Below are positions 4,882 to 11,877 of a stretch of DNA of 11,984 bases, piece by piece. Location of the stretch: positions 1-11,984 of the forward strand of contig CALCCV010000216.1 of assembly GCA_937900305.1 (NCBI GenBank), given 5' to 3'. The first letter of the stretch is position 1, and every line of letters begins with the position of its first letter. The stretch is from an uncultured Pseudobdellovibrionaceae bacterium. Lineage in GTDB: Bacteria; Bdellovibrionota; Bdellovibrionia; Bdellovibrionales; Bdellovibrionaceae. Position numbers and translations under genes: made by a program. The notes under the pieces are model-generated. The model did not search any database, was not told the DNA's origin, and was given only the letters and a program-made list of their open reading frames with translations.

Positions 4882-7758
4882 ATGGGACCAGTGCAACGAA
4901 GCGGTCAAAAGACCGCGCTCACTATTTTTTTTGGACTTCTTGCGGGCCTGTCGATGCTCGTTTTGAGCGGTTGCTCCTATCGATTTTCCGAACCAAATCC
5001 ACCCGCCACGCTAGAGTTGCCGAAGTTCGCGGGCCTCACCCCCAGTGAAGTGGAAGCGTTGGCCACCGAAATAGACTTTCCTCAGGCTCGTGATGGTTTC
5101 TTTAAAGCAAAGTGCATGATTTGCCACAAAGAAACTTCGGCAAAGGCAGGAGTCAATTTTGAAAACTTCGCAACTTTGAGCGAAGAAGTGGAACGGGGTG
5201 GATATAAGGTCACCCGACTTTACCTCGTCTATCTATCAGTCCTGCAAAACGAAATTTCGCAGAAACTCAATGTTAAAAAGATGCCTCTTGGGGGCGCCGT
5301 GAGCGCTGATCACAAAGAGTTTTTAGCTTCGTGGTTTCAATCTCTGATGAGCAAGGTCGATATCGGCCAAAAGCAGTTTGAAGGTGTGCCTGAGCCACCT
5401 GTGCTCAAGACTGATGAAGATGATCCTATCCATCTCACGTTGCTGGCCAAGTCGCAGCGTCTGAGAAAGCTCTCGCTCTTCACTCGGGGAATTGTTCCTG
5501 ACGCCAAAGACTTTGCTGAGCTTGAAAACGTCAACAGCAAAGAAGCGTTGCAAGTTTATTTTGATAAAAAGGCAGCTGAGTATTTGAAAAGTTCATTTGC
5601 TGTTCGGAAAATTGGCGAACGGTACCTTGAGCATTTGCGACTGCCGCTGTTGAATGAAAAGCTTGAGTTTTTTGGCGGTCCGGAAAACTTCACTCTGATG
5701 GATTTACTGCGAGATGAATCTGAAGATTTTTCTGACAAGGTTGGCTTCCGAAATCGTATTTTTTCGTTGATTGAAAATGGGGCCAACTGGGACGAACTTT
5801 TGGCCGGTGAGGACAGCACCTATTGGGAAGCCGTCGACCCCCTCTTTCAGGTTGTTGTTCAGGCTAAATCATTGATTGAAATGGTCCGGGCACAGGCGAT
5901 GAGTGAAGCGGGTCTTGCCGAAAATGCTTCGTCTGACGACTTAAAAGCGGCTTTGCAAAAATACATGTCGACCCATGTGTCCGATGCGACCGTTCAATCA
6001 CTGAATGCACAATTGGCTGCACAGCCTCTTTTATTGCAAAATTCTGATTTGAACTTTGCCGTTCTGTCTTTAGATTTTAGTTCGAAATCGGCAAAGAGCA
6101 GTTTGAAGAACTTGATTGCTGAAGAGTTGAAAAAACCACAGTATGTCTCGCAGGTGAGTGCAGGATACTCACAAATTGTGAATGTAACTCCGGAAAAGAT
6201 ATTTTCCTTGAATGGTCTATTGTCGGCCCGAGAAGTTTTCAAACGCTTCAATAAAACTCGGTACTCACGGTCTGCTGCATTTTTTCGAATTTATATGTGC
6301 GACGAAATGAGCCCGGCGGTAATTATCGACAATGATCAAATTGCTAGCGATGCCCTTGATGGTATTCATTTGCCGGGCGGAGCAGTTCCGGGGCCAGCCA
6401 CTCCGGTTGGGCCGAGCGAACATTTGTCACCGGCTTGTATCACTTGTCATCGAAAGCTGGATCCGATTCAAGATCTCGTTGATGGTCGCGCTGTTTTGCC
6501 GAATCATCAATGGAAGTACGATGGTTCAGATGGCATTGAAAGATCAGAAATCCTCAATGACAAAGTTGAATTTTATAAACAAGTTTTCAAAACCGATCAG
6601 TACGTGCGATGCCAAGCCGAAAAAATGTGGAATTGGACGATTGGTCGCGATGTTCCTTTGAAAAAAGGCCGACGTGAGGAAATTGAAAAGAAATTTAACG
6701 ATCTCGGCCGCCAGCCAAAAGCATTTATTCAATATCTAACTACGTTGTCAGAATTTTATTCTGAAAAAGTCGTAACGACTCCTCCCACTTTCACTTCGGT
6801 TCAACCGACCTTGAAAAGGTGCACAGATTGTCATAGCGCCGGAAGCATCCCGAATTTTTCGATTTTGCCATTTGCAAAGGCGAGCACCACACCTGAGACG
6901 GCCAGGGTGGATCACAAGGAGGCTTTGAAATCTCTGATACGCGTGACGGCTCTTGACAAAAAGGGACTGGGGGCAACGATGCCCAAGCGCGAGTCCAACG
7001 GTGTCGTTATCGATTGGTCGTTAACAGAACGGGATCGAGAAGATCTAGCAACTTGGATCTGGCATTTGGCGCAAAATGAATCTGGAGAGCCGACACTCAC
7101 CGAAGCCGAGAGAGACGAAATTTTTTCGAGCGTCGAAACCAACTTCATCCTGAAAATCAGCGGACCATTGGTGAAAAATCCAAGCTTTATGGAGTCGTGG
7201 AAGAGGTATCTAGAAAATTACGATATGCTTTATATTTTGCGCCAGAAATTTCCGCGTTCAGCTGGGCTTTGCCTGAAAATGAAAGATGCAAATGACACCG
7301 CATTGGCATTGGGATTTAACGATGTGGCTTCTGGTTTGCCGAATTCTCCATTCCCGGCCGTGGGATTTGTGAGTTGGACACGCAAATGTTACCAAACCAT
7401 TGTTGAAAATGAACTCAATCCACAGAATTTAATGAATTGGGAACAAAGCTATTTGGGGCAGCTGCAAGTCGTGCCGGCCAATTTCGGCGGGGGAGATTTC
7501 ACCCAAATTCTTTCTTCGGAATGGATGAATTTGGAATCGCAGCACCGGTCTGAGCTCGTTCGGCGCCTGGCGAACTATCTCTTGGAGTCTAACTCAATGA
7601 ACGCCGCGAGTTTTGAAAAACTGGTGGCCGAAACGATCCAACGGTTGGATATGTTGGCGCAGTCTCCTGAAAATGCGGCGGGCAAGGTGAAGGTCTTTGA
7701 GATGATCAGAGCGGCAACTCACAACTTGTTAAGCGACGAACGCTTTACTGTATTTTAA
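4882..7758 (+). CDS. Tri-haem c-type cytochrome lipoprotein with DUF1549/DUF1592-DUF1588-DUF1585-like core
   Basis: The 958-residue protein begins with a lipoprotein signal, a hydrophobic stretch at 11-28 and lipobox LSGC with Cys31. Three c-type haem motifs follow: CMICH (78-82), CITCH (519-523) and CTDCH (647-651). Met134 (KKMPLGG) and Met700 (ATMPKRE) sit where distal haem ligands of class I cytochromes lie. The segment after residue 180, with LRKLSLFTRGIVPDAKDF, recalls the start of DUF1549/DUF1592. The CITCHRKLDP region resembles DUF1588. The following YVRCQAEKMWNWTIGR, ending near an FYSEK, resembles DUF1585. About 200 residues after the third haem domain match nothing I know. Such cytochrome-fused proteins pair with DUF1501 or DUF1552 genes, and here a DUF1501 gene follows after 49 nt. 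A periplasmic-face redox role is likely, but substrate and partner are unknown. A GGGG-rich weak Shine-Dalgarno precedes the ATG. Domain names are by eye. Confidence 0.85.
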   Translation: MGPVQRSGQKTALTIFFGLLAGLSMLVLSGCSYRFSEPNPPATLELPKFAGLTPSEVEALATEIDFPQARDGFFKAKCMICHKETSAKAGVNFENFATLSEEVERGGYKVTRLYLVYLSVLQNEISQKLNVKKMPLGGAVSADHKEFLASWFQSLMSKVDIGQKQFEGVPEPPVLKTDEDDPIHLTLLAKSQRLRKLSLFTRGIVPDAKDFAELENVNSKEALQVYFDKKAAEYLKSSFAVRKIGERYLEHLRLPLLNEKLEFFGGPENFTLMDLLRDESEDFSDKVGFRNRIFSLIENGANWDELLAGEDSTYWEAVDPLFQVVVQAKSLIEMVRAQAMSEAGLAENASSDDLKAALQKYMSTHVSDATVQSLNAQLAAQPLLLQNSDLNFAVLSLDFSSKSAKSSLKNLIAEELKKPQYVSQVSAGYSQIVNVTPEKIFSLNGLLSAREVFKRFNKTRYSRSAAFFRIYMCDEMSPAVIIDNDQIASDALDGIHLPGGAVPGPATPVGPSEHLSPACITCHRKLDPIQDLVDGRAVLPNHQWKYDGSDGIERSEILNDKVEFYKQVFKTDQYVRCQAEKMWNWTIGRDVPLKKGRREEIEKKFNDLGRQPKAFIQYLTTLSEFYSEKVVTTPPTFTSVQPTLKRCTDCHSAGSIPNFSILPFAKASTTPETARVDHKEALKSLIRVTALDKKGLGATMPKRESNGVVIDWSLTERDREDLATWIWHLAQNESGEPTLTEAERDEIFSSVETNFILKISGPLVKNPSFMESWKRYLENYDMLYILRQKFPRSAGLCLKMKDANDTALALGFNDVASGLPNSPFPAVGFVSWTRKCYQTIVENELNPQNLMNWEQSYLGQLQVVPANFGGGDFTQILSSEWMNLESQHRSELVRRLANYLLESNSMNAASFEKLVAETIQRLDMLAQSPENAAGKVKVFEMIRAATHNLLSDERFTVF

Positions 7759-7793
7759 TTTATTTTTTTTGGTTGAATTTTAGAATTGATTCC

Positions 7794-7810
7794 GGGGGGA
7801 GAGAACTTTG
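7794..7810 (+). promoter_or_regulatory. Ribosome-binding site deciding a TTG start
   Basis: A purine run GGGGGGAGAG (7794-7803) precedes the TTG at 7808, with GGGAG (7797-7801) 6 nt from it. The next in-frame ATGs are codons 11 and 14, past the twin arginines, so only the TTG start preserves the export signal. Confidence 0.7.
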
Positions 7811-9193
7811 AAATCACTATTATCGAGACGTGAATTGATGGCCTTGATGGCGAAAACAACAGGCCTCGTAGTTGGCTCGCAGTATCTTCCATTTTCTTTG
7901 CAGGCGCGGGCCGAAACATCAGCGGAGCCTCATTTCTTTCTGCTGCTCAAAACCAACGGCGGTTGGGATGTGACGTTGGCTATGGATTCTAAACTTCCTG
8001 CAGACATGACCCAACAGGGAATCGATGAAACTGATTTTTATAGGGTTTACACTGAAGATCAGATGATCAAAGTTGCTGATCGCACTTATTTTGGCCCGGC
8101 TGCCGCAAGTCTGGTGCCGTATTTTCAAGATCTGTGTGTGGTCAACGGCGTTCTCATGTTGCCCAAAGTGACGAATCATGAAATCAATCGTGCCTATATG
8201 GCGATTGGAAACTCTAAACCAGATGATCCTTACTTTCCGTTTCAATTGGCTATGACGGCTGGTGATGCACCGATGGGAGTTGCACATCGACTGGAATACG
8301 TGGATCAGTTGCGAACGGGTTCTTATACATCAAAAATCGCTGCTCGCGAATTGACGCAGGCGCAGGGTGGGGGACTGCAAGATTTGTATGTCCAGGCGTT
8401 GATGGACAAGATCACACGCGAAGCCAGTGAAAATGGGACCAATGCCACAATAGACGCCCAAAGGTTGTCACTCGAAGCGCAGGCGGCACTGGCGTCGGTG
8501 GCAGACAAATTTAAAGAATTTCGCGAAAAGTATTTTGATGGAACTGACGAGGGTGACGGCATCGCCGCAACTTTGGCAGGTTTCAACGCGGGCGTGATTC
8601 GCTATGGAGTTGTGGATTATCAAAGCGATTACGAGCTGGACACACACAGTAGCCATTCCACCAAGCACCCACTCGTTTTGGGCAAAGCGCTTTCTCGAGT
8701 TGCGGCCACATTGAAGTGTCTGAAAGAAACGCCATACGCTCCGAATGGAGTGGAATCTGGAAAATCGTTGTTTGATTACACGACGGTCATGGTGGTCAGC
8801 GAATTTGCAAGAACTCCATGGAATCAGGGAGGGGATGGAACAGATCACAATCCCTACACGAACTCATGTTTGATGTTTGGCAAACGAATTCAGGGCGGCC
8901 AGGTCATCGGCAACAGTCGAATGATCTCTCGCAAGGACACCTCTGAACAAAGATCACGGTTGCAGGCCAATCTTTTTGATTTCAAAAATAACACACCAAT
9001 TTCTGATGAAACCTTTCGCAGCGTCTTGAGTGGAGACATCAAAGTAGGAGCGTGTTCTGCAGATCTTCCTCAATGTCTTGACTTCATCATGCCAGGAACA
9101 TTGATGAAGACGATGGCGAAAGCTTTTGGTGTTGATGACAAAGCTCAGTGGGTGTCGAAGTCCCGCACGCTAGATCAGATTTTGAGAGCTTAA
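7808..9193 (+). CDS. DUF1501 family protein, Tat-exported
   Basis: The 461-residue product starts at TTG and carries a twin-arginine signal: SRREL with Arg7-Arg8, a hydrophobic stretch at about 13-29, and a likely cleavage after ARA (33-35). The mature part shows DUF1501 landmarks: FLLLKTNGGWD near 44-54 with Asp54 (the family opens with a similar Gly-Gly-Asp segment), SEFART at 331-336, GTDHNPYTNSCLMFG with Asp346-His347, and GGQVIGNS just after. DUF1501 belongs to the alkaline phosphatase/sulfatase-like fold group, but its reaction is unknown. Tat export suggests it folds, possibly with a metal, before reaching the periplasm. It probably shares a transcript with the tri-haem lipoprotein 49 nt upstream, the pairing seen for DUF1501 in Planctomycetes. 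It ends convergent to cpoB, with 26 nt between. Confidence 0.92.
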   Translation: MKSLLSRRELMALMAKTTGLVVGSQYLPFSLQARAETSAEPHFFLLLKTNGGWDVTLAMDSKLPADMTQQGIDETDFYRVYTEDQMIKVADRTYFGPAAASLVPYFQDLCVVNGVLMLPKVTNHEINRAYMAIGNSKPDDPYFPFQLAMTAGDAPMGVAHRLEYVDQLRTGSYTSKIAARELTQAQGGGLQDLYVQALMDKITREASENGTNATIDAQRLSLEAQAALASVADKFKEFREKYFDGTDEGDGIAATLAGFNAGVIRYGVVDYQSDYELDTHSSHSTKHPLVLGKALSRVAATLKCLKETPYAPNGVESGKSLFDYTTVMVVSEFARTPWNQGGDGTDHNPYTNSCLMFGKRIQGGQVIGNSRMISRKDTSEQRSRLQANLFDFKNNTPISDETFRSVLSGDIKVGACSADLPQCLDFIMPGTLMKTMAKAFGVDDKAQWVSKSRTLDQILRA

Positions 9194-9208
9194 ATTTCAC
9201 CGGGCCTC

Positions 9209-9240
9209 GCCTGTGAGCGCTATTTGCTTTTCAGGCTTTT
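9209..9240 (+). terminator. Possible intrinsic terminator after the DUF1501 gene
   Basis: On the plus strand GCCTG (9209-9213) pairs with CAGGC (9232-9236), with an inner AGC/GCT pairing, followed by TTTT (9237-9240). It begins 16 nt after the DUF1501 stop and overlaps the 3' end of convergent cpoB. The stem is short and internally looped, so support is modest. Confidence 0.35.
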
Positions 9241-9906
9241 CAATCGAATCTTGGCCCGTTTCGCTTCGCTGGCATTCGGGAAGCGATTCATCACTTCTTC
9301 GAAGAAAACTTTGGCTTCTTCACCCATGTTCAGTTCTTGAAAGCAGACGCCGATTTTGTAGGTGGCTTCTGGGTACAATTTCCCTTTTGGATTGTCGTCG
9401 CGATACTCTTTGTACGAGAGAATCGCTTTCTTCCAATCTTTCTGCGCAAAGAAATTTTCAGCTTGAGTGAAGGAGGCGGAGCTGTTTTTGTCTCCCCCCG
9501 TTTTTCCAGCGTTGGCAGGGGAACCTGTGGATTTGGATTTTGAGTCTTTCAACTTTTCAATTTCTCCAGAAAGTTCAGAGATTTTGGTTTCTAACTGAGT
9601 CAGAGCTTCTTGCATCAGCTGCATTTTTTGGGCGGTGTCTTGATTTTGGTCGGTGATGGCTTTTCGAAACGCATTGGCATCGCCGTTGTTCTGACCACTT
9701 TTGGCTTCGACAATTTCGAGGCGCCCATTCATCTCGCGCATTTGATCTTCCATTTCAGAAAATCGATTGGTTGAGTCGGCATTGGCTTTCTGAATTTTTT
9801 GTTCCATCACGTTTCGACTGTTGTTTTCAGGTGAGTCGTTGCGAGTCTTCAGACAACCAGCGGTCAAGGTGACTAGCGGGATGAGGATGCAGAGACGAAA
9901 CATCAT
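9220..9906 (-). CDS. cpoB: CpoB/YbgF-type Tol-Pal system coiled-coil/TPR lipoprotein
   Basis: The 228-residue protein has a lipoprotein signal with lipobox LTAGC (Cys18). A long polar heptad-rich coiled coil spans about 35-122, a Ser/Gly/Asn-rich linker 122-145, and tetratricopeptide-like helices 146-225 (QAENFFAQKDWKKAILSYKEY; YPEATYKIGVCFQELNMGEEAKVFFEEVMNRFP). This order, N-terminal trimerising coiled coil then TPRs, is that of CpoB (YbgF), which in E. coli lies directly after pal and coordinates Tol-Pal constriction with septal peptidoglycan synthesis by PBP1B/LpoB. E. coli CpoB is a soluble periplasmic protein, so the lipid anchor here differs. AGGAG 7 nt upstream sets the ATG at 9906, which overlaps the preceding stop as ATGA. 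TolQRAB are not in the window. Confidence 0.88.
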   Translation of the reverse strand: MMFRLCILIPLVTLTAGCLKTRNDSPENNSRNVMEQKIQKANADSTNRFSEMEDQMREMNGRLEIVEAKSGQNNGDANAFRKAITDQNQDTAQKMQLMQEALTQLETKISELSGEIEKLKDSKSKSTGSPANAGKTGGDKNSSASFTQAENFFAQKDWKKAILSYKEYRDDNPKGKLYPEATYKIGVCFQELNMGEEAKVFFEEVMNRFPNASEAKRAKIRLKSLKSK

Positions 9907-10289
9907 AGAAATTCTCCTGTTTTTTGTCGAATCAATCGGGCCGAATTTTCAGCTTTTTCATAAGCTAGGCGAGCCTTAATAAAGGCGTCTTTGGCTTTGT
10001 CCCAGTAGCGATCGCGAAAATAAACGCGAGCCTGACGATAGGCCTCTTCACCCTGTCCCCAAAATCCGGGGGAGTGGCGAGCGGCATCAACAGATTGTGC
10101 AGATTCTTGTGCGGCACGAGCCAGCGTGTATTCAAGGCGGGGAGGAGGAATGCTTTGGCATCCCGACAAAAGCAAGCCGGAGAAAAGCAGATGAAATAAC
10201 AAAATGAAATGAAATATCCAAAGATGCCACCGAACAGGACCCCGAGAATAACGAGGTCGAGCGGTGCTACGAAGCTGAGCGGAAAACAT
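9903..10289 (-). CDS. Small DUF4398-like lipoprotein between pal and cpoB
   Basis: From the ATG at 10289 the product has 128 residues: a basic N-terminus of about 22, a hydrophobic stretch 23-41, lipobox LLSGC (Cys44), a Pro-rich spacer, and a helical repeat region at about 52-125. The latter is rich in Ala, Arg, Tyr and Glu, with AYRQARVYFRDRYWDKAKDAFIKARLAYEKAE-like heptads. This matches the look of DUF4398, short helical periplasmic proteins often found near Pal/OmpA genes and of unknown function. The frame is open upstream to 10394, but that would run into pal, so the shorter start is preferred. No clear Shine-Dalgarno is seen, so the start is uncertain. The n-region is long for a lipoprotein. 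The TGA overlaps the cpoB ATG, implying coupling. Confidence 0.75.
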   Translation of the reverse strand: MFSAQLRSTARPRYSRGPVRWHLWIFHFILLFHLLFSGLLLSGCQSIPPPRLEYTLARAAQESAQSVDAARHSPGFWGQGEEAYRQARVYFRDRYWDKAKDAFIKARLAYEKAENSARLIRQKTGEFL

Positions 10290-10311
10290 CAGCTTCGAAT
10301 TTGAGAAAAGA

Positions 10312-10812
10312 TCAACGAGGTACGAAATTGGCTCGTCGATTAGCAGCGTAATCAGCGTCACTTTCACCCGACTTGAGTGGCTTTTCTTCGCCATAAGAAA
10401 CTACGGAAAGGCGATCATCAGGAATACCTAAAGACACCAAATAATTTTTGACCGTGTTGGCACGACGTTCACCGAGAGCCAAATTGTATTCGTTGGTTCC
10501 GCGGCTGTCAGAATGACCTTCGACTTCCAACTTGGCACTGCCGTTGGATTTCAACCATTGGGCGTTGCCGGCCAAAATTTCTTTAGCCTGTGGTCCAAGA
10601 ACAGCTTTGTCGTAGTCAAAATTGATTGAGCGCAAGCCAGCGATGGTTCCACTGTCAGAATCTCCAGTTGCGACGGGAGGCAGGGGTTCAGTTCCAACGG
10701 CCTCTGTAGTCTGACCACCGGTATCGGTGGAAGCTTCAGGAGTTTTTTCTTTTCCTTTACAACCAAAAACAAAAGCGGACGCCACGAGTAAAAGACAAAG
10801 CCTACGAATCAT
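10312..10812 (-). CDS. pal: Peptidoglycan-associated lipoprotein Pal (OmpA-like domain)
   Basis: Pal anchors the outer membrane to peptidoglycan and interacts with the Tol complex during envelope constriction. The 166-residue product has a signal peptide ending at Cys18 (VFGC), a Thr/Glu/Pro/Gly-rich linker at about 19-57, and an OmpA C-terminal domain at 60-166: INFDYDKAVL, VEGHSDSRGTNEYNLALGERRA, and a final YAANRRANFVPR. Asp102 and Arg117, 15 residues apart, correspond to the pair that binds the diaminopimelate of peptidoglycan. A strong AAGGAGG (10818-10824) 5 nt upstream fixes the ATG at 10812, although the frame remains open further upstream. It is the first gene of pal-DUF4398-cpoB, with a candidate promoter at 10834-10862. 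The next gene starts 22 nt after its stop. Confidence 0.96.
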   Translation of the reverse strand: MIRRLCLLLVASAFVFGCKGKEKTPEASTDTGGQTTEAVGTEPLPPVATGDSDSGTIAGLRSINFDYDKAVLGPQAKEILAGNAQWLKSNGSAKLEVEGHSDSRGTNEYNLALGERRANTVKNYLVSLGIPDDRLSVVSYGEEKPLKSGESDADYAANRRANFVPR

Positions 10813-10833
10813 TTGTTCCTCCTTAGATTTTAA

Positions 10834-10862
10834 ATAATTTCTGCACGGCACACTAAAGTCAA
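10834..10862 (-). promoter_or_regulatory. Candidate sigma70-type promoter of the pal operon
   Basis: On the minus strand TTGACT (10857-10862, 5/6) and AATTAT (10834-10839, 4/6) are 17 bp apart. Transcription would start near 10827, just before the AAGGAGG ribosome-binding site, giving a leader of only about 15 nt. Confidence 0.5.
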
Positions 10863-10873
10863 ACACCGTTTGA
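10859..10873. repeat. Palindrome TCAAAC-ACC-GTTTGA between divergent promoters
   Basis: Perfect 6-bp arms around a 3-bp centre. Each arm contains part of a -35 element (TTGACT leftward for pal, TTGATG rightward for the metalloprotease). It may be an operator acting on both promoters, or just two back-to-back -35 boxes. Confidence 0.4.
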
Positions 10874-10899
10874 TGGTGCATTGCTTTAACCCCTAGAAT
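10870..10899 (+). promoter_or_regulatory. Candidate sigma70-type promoter for the metalloprotease, predicting a leaderless mRNA
   Basis: TTGATG (10870-10875, 4/6) and TAGAAT (10894-10899, 5/6) are 18 bp apart. The expected transcription start, about 7 nt after the -10 box, is 10905-10907, which is the ATG at 10906. No Shine-Dalgarno is present in front of that ATG, consistent with a leaderless start. Confidence 0.4.
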
Positions 10900-10905
10900 T
10901 TGATC

Positions 10906-11877
10906 ATGCAAAACAAACATTCGCGCGCGTTCAGTAAAATTCTTTTTTCGGCAGGGATGGCTTTCGTCATGGCAGCGGTCTTTCTCTGTGAAAGTCGTGG
11001 GCAAGAAGCGCCTTCGCAGTGGGATTTCAAAGTGATTGAGACACCGCACTTTCGAATCATCTATAATGCCAAGCAACAAGAGCTGGGAGACTATTATGCT
11101 CGCGAGGTCGAAAATGTTTTTGCCAAAGTCGCTGCTTATTTCACCGAATGGCCCAGCAAAGTCGCACTGGTGCTCACGGATCGCACAGATTTGCCCAACG
11201 GCTACGCGACGGTTGTGCCTTATCCCTTGATCGTTTTGTATCCGGTTGTGCCGATGGCCAATGATTCATTGAGTGGGTTTCGCAACTGGGGCTTTGAACT
11301 CTTAGGGCATGAGCTGACCCACATCATGAGCTTCGTGCCGACTCGCGATTTTGTTACGCCCCTGCGCTACGTTTTCGGCAGCATTGTGGCTCCCAATCTG
11401 TTGATGCCGTTGTGGTGGAAAGAGGGCGTCGCGGTTGCACTGGAAAGCGTGGATGGCGGCGGCCGTTTAAATTCGGATTATCAAGAGTCACTGCTGCGGG
11501 CCTTTGTTTTAGAAGACCGTTTGTCTGAAATTTCGATCGCCGATGTGAACGAAGTGGGAGCGGAATGGCCTGAAGGACTCAAGCCTTATCTCTTTGGTTC
11601 GTTGATCTGGAAAGAATTGGTTGAACGAAAGGGTGGCAAAGTTTTCGATAACCTTGTGCTGGCACAGTCGGGACGAATTCCTTATCTCATCAATGATCCC
11701 GTGAAAGAAGAAGTCGGCTTGAATTACGAAGGCGTTTATCGCGAGGCGCTGGCTAAAATTGTTGAAAAAGTCAAAGCCGACACAGCCACTCTTTCGGCGG
11801 TCGCACCTTCAAAATACGAAGAGGTGGCGAAAAGAAGAAAGGATGTTGAGAAGATTGTTAAGGTCATTATTCCTTGA
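10906..11877 (+). CDS. Secreted HEXXH metalloprotease, peptidase MA-like (gluzincin)
   Basis: The 323-residue product starts with a Sec signal peptide: basic residues to position 11, a hydrophobic stretch at about 12-27, and cleavage probably near Gly32. The following segment, DFKVIETPHFRIIYNAKQQELG, is typical of the start of peptidase-MA-like proteins, often annotated as hypothetical. The zinc motif is HELTH at 135-139, with Glu136 catalytic. The third ligand is probably Glu173 in WWKEGVAVALE, 34 residues on, the gluzincin pattern. Many relatives carry a C-terminal beta-propeller of several hundred residues. This one ends about 150 residues after Glu173 in a charged helix, so it is a stand-alone catalytic domain or a shortened copy. 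A TTG at 10900 is an alternative start, but ATG 10906 is preferred. It is divergent from pal. Substrate is unknown. Confidence 0.85.
   Translation: MQNKHSRAFSKILFSAGMAFVMAAVFLCESRGQEAPSQWDFKVIETPHFRIIYNAKQQELGDYYAREVENVFAKVAAYFTEWPSKVALVLTDRTDLPNGYATVVPYPLIVLYPVVPMANDSLSGFRNWGFELLGHELTHIMSFVPTRDFVTPLRYVFGSIVAPNLLMPLWWKEGVAVALESVDGGGRLNSDYQESLLRAFVLEDRLSEISIADVNEVGAEWPEGLKPYLFGSLIWKELVERKGGKVFDNLVLAQSGRIPYLINDPVKEEVGLNYEGVYREALAKIVEKVKADTATLSAVAPSKYEEVAKRRKDVEKIVKVIIP

Noticed and set aside
7759..7807. Terminator between the cytochrome and DUF1501 genes
   Set aside because: A run of eight T (7763-7770) is present but no stem precedes it, so read-through into the DUF1501 gene is more likely.
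10290..10394. Longer form of the DUF4398-like protein (163 residues)
   Set aside because: It overlaps the 3' end of pal and puts about 80 residues before the lipobox, too long for a signal peptide.
10813..11079. N-terminal extension of pal to 255 residues
   Set aside because: It would run through the promoter region and into the divergent protease gene. A strong AAGGAGG and a lipoprotein signal place the start at 10812.
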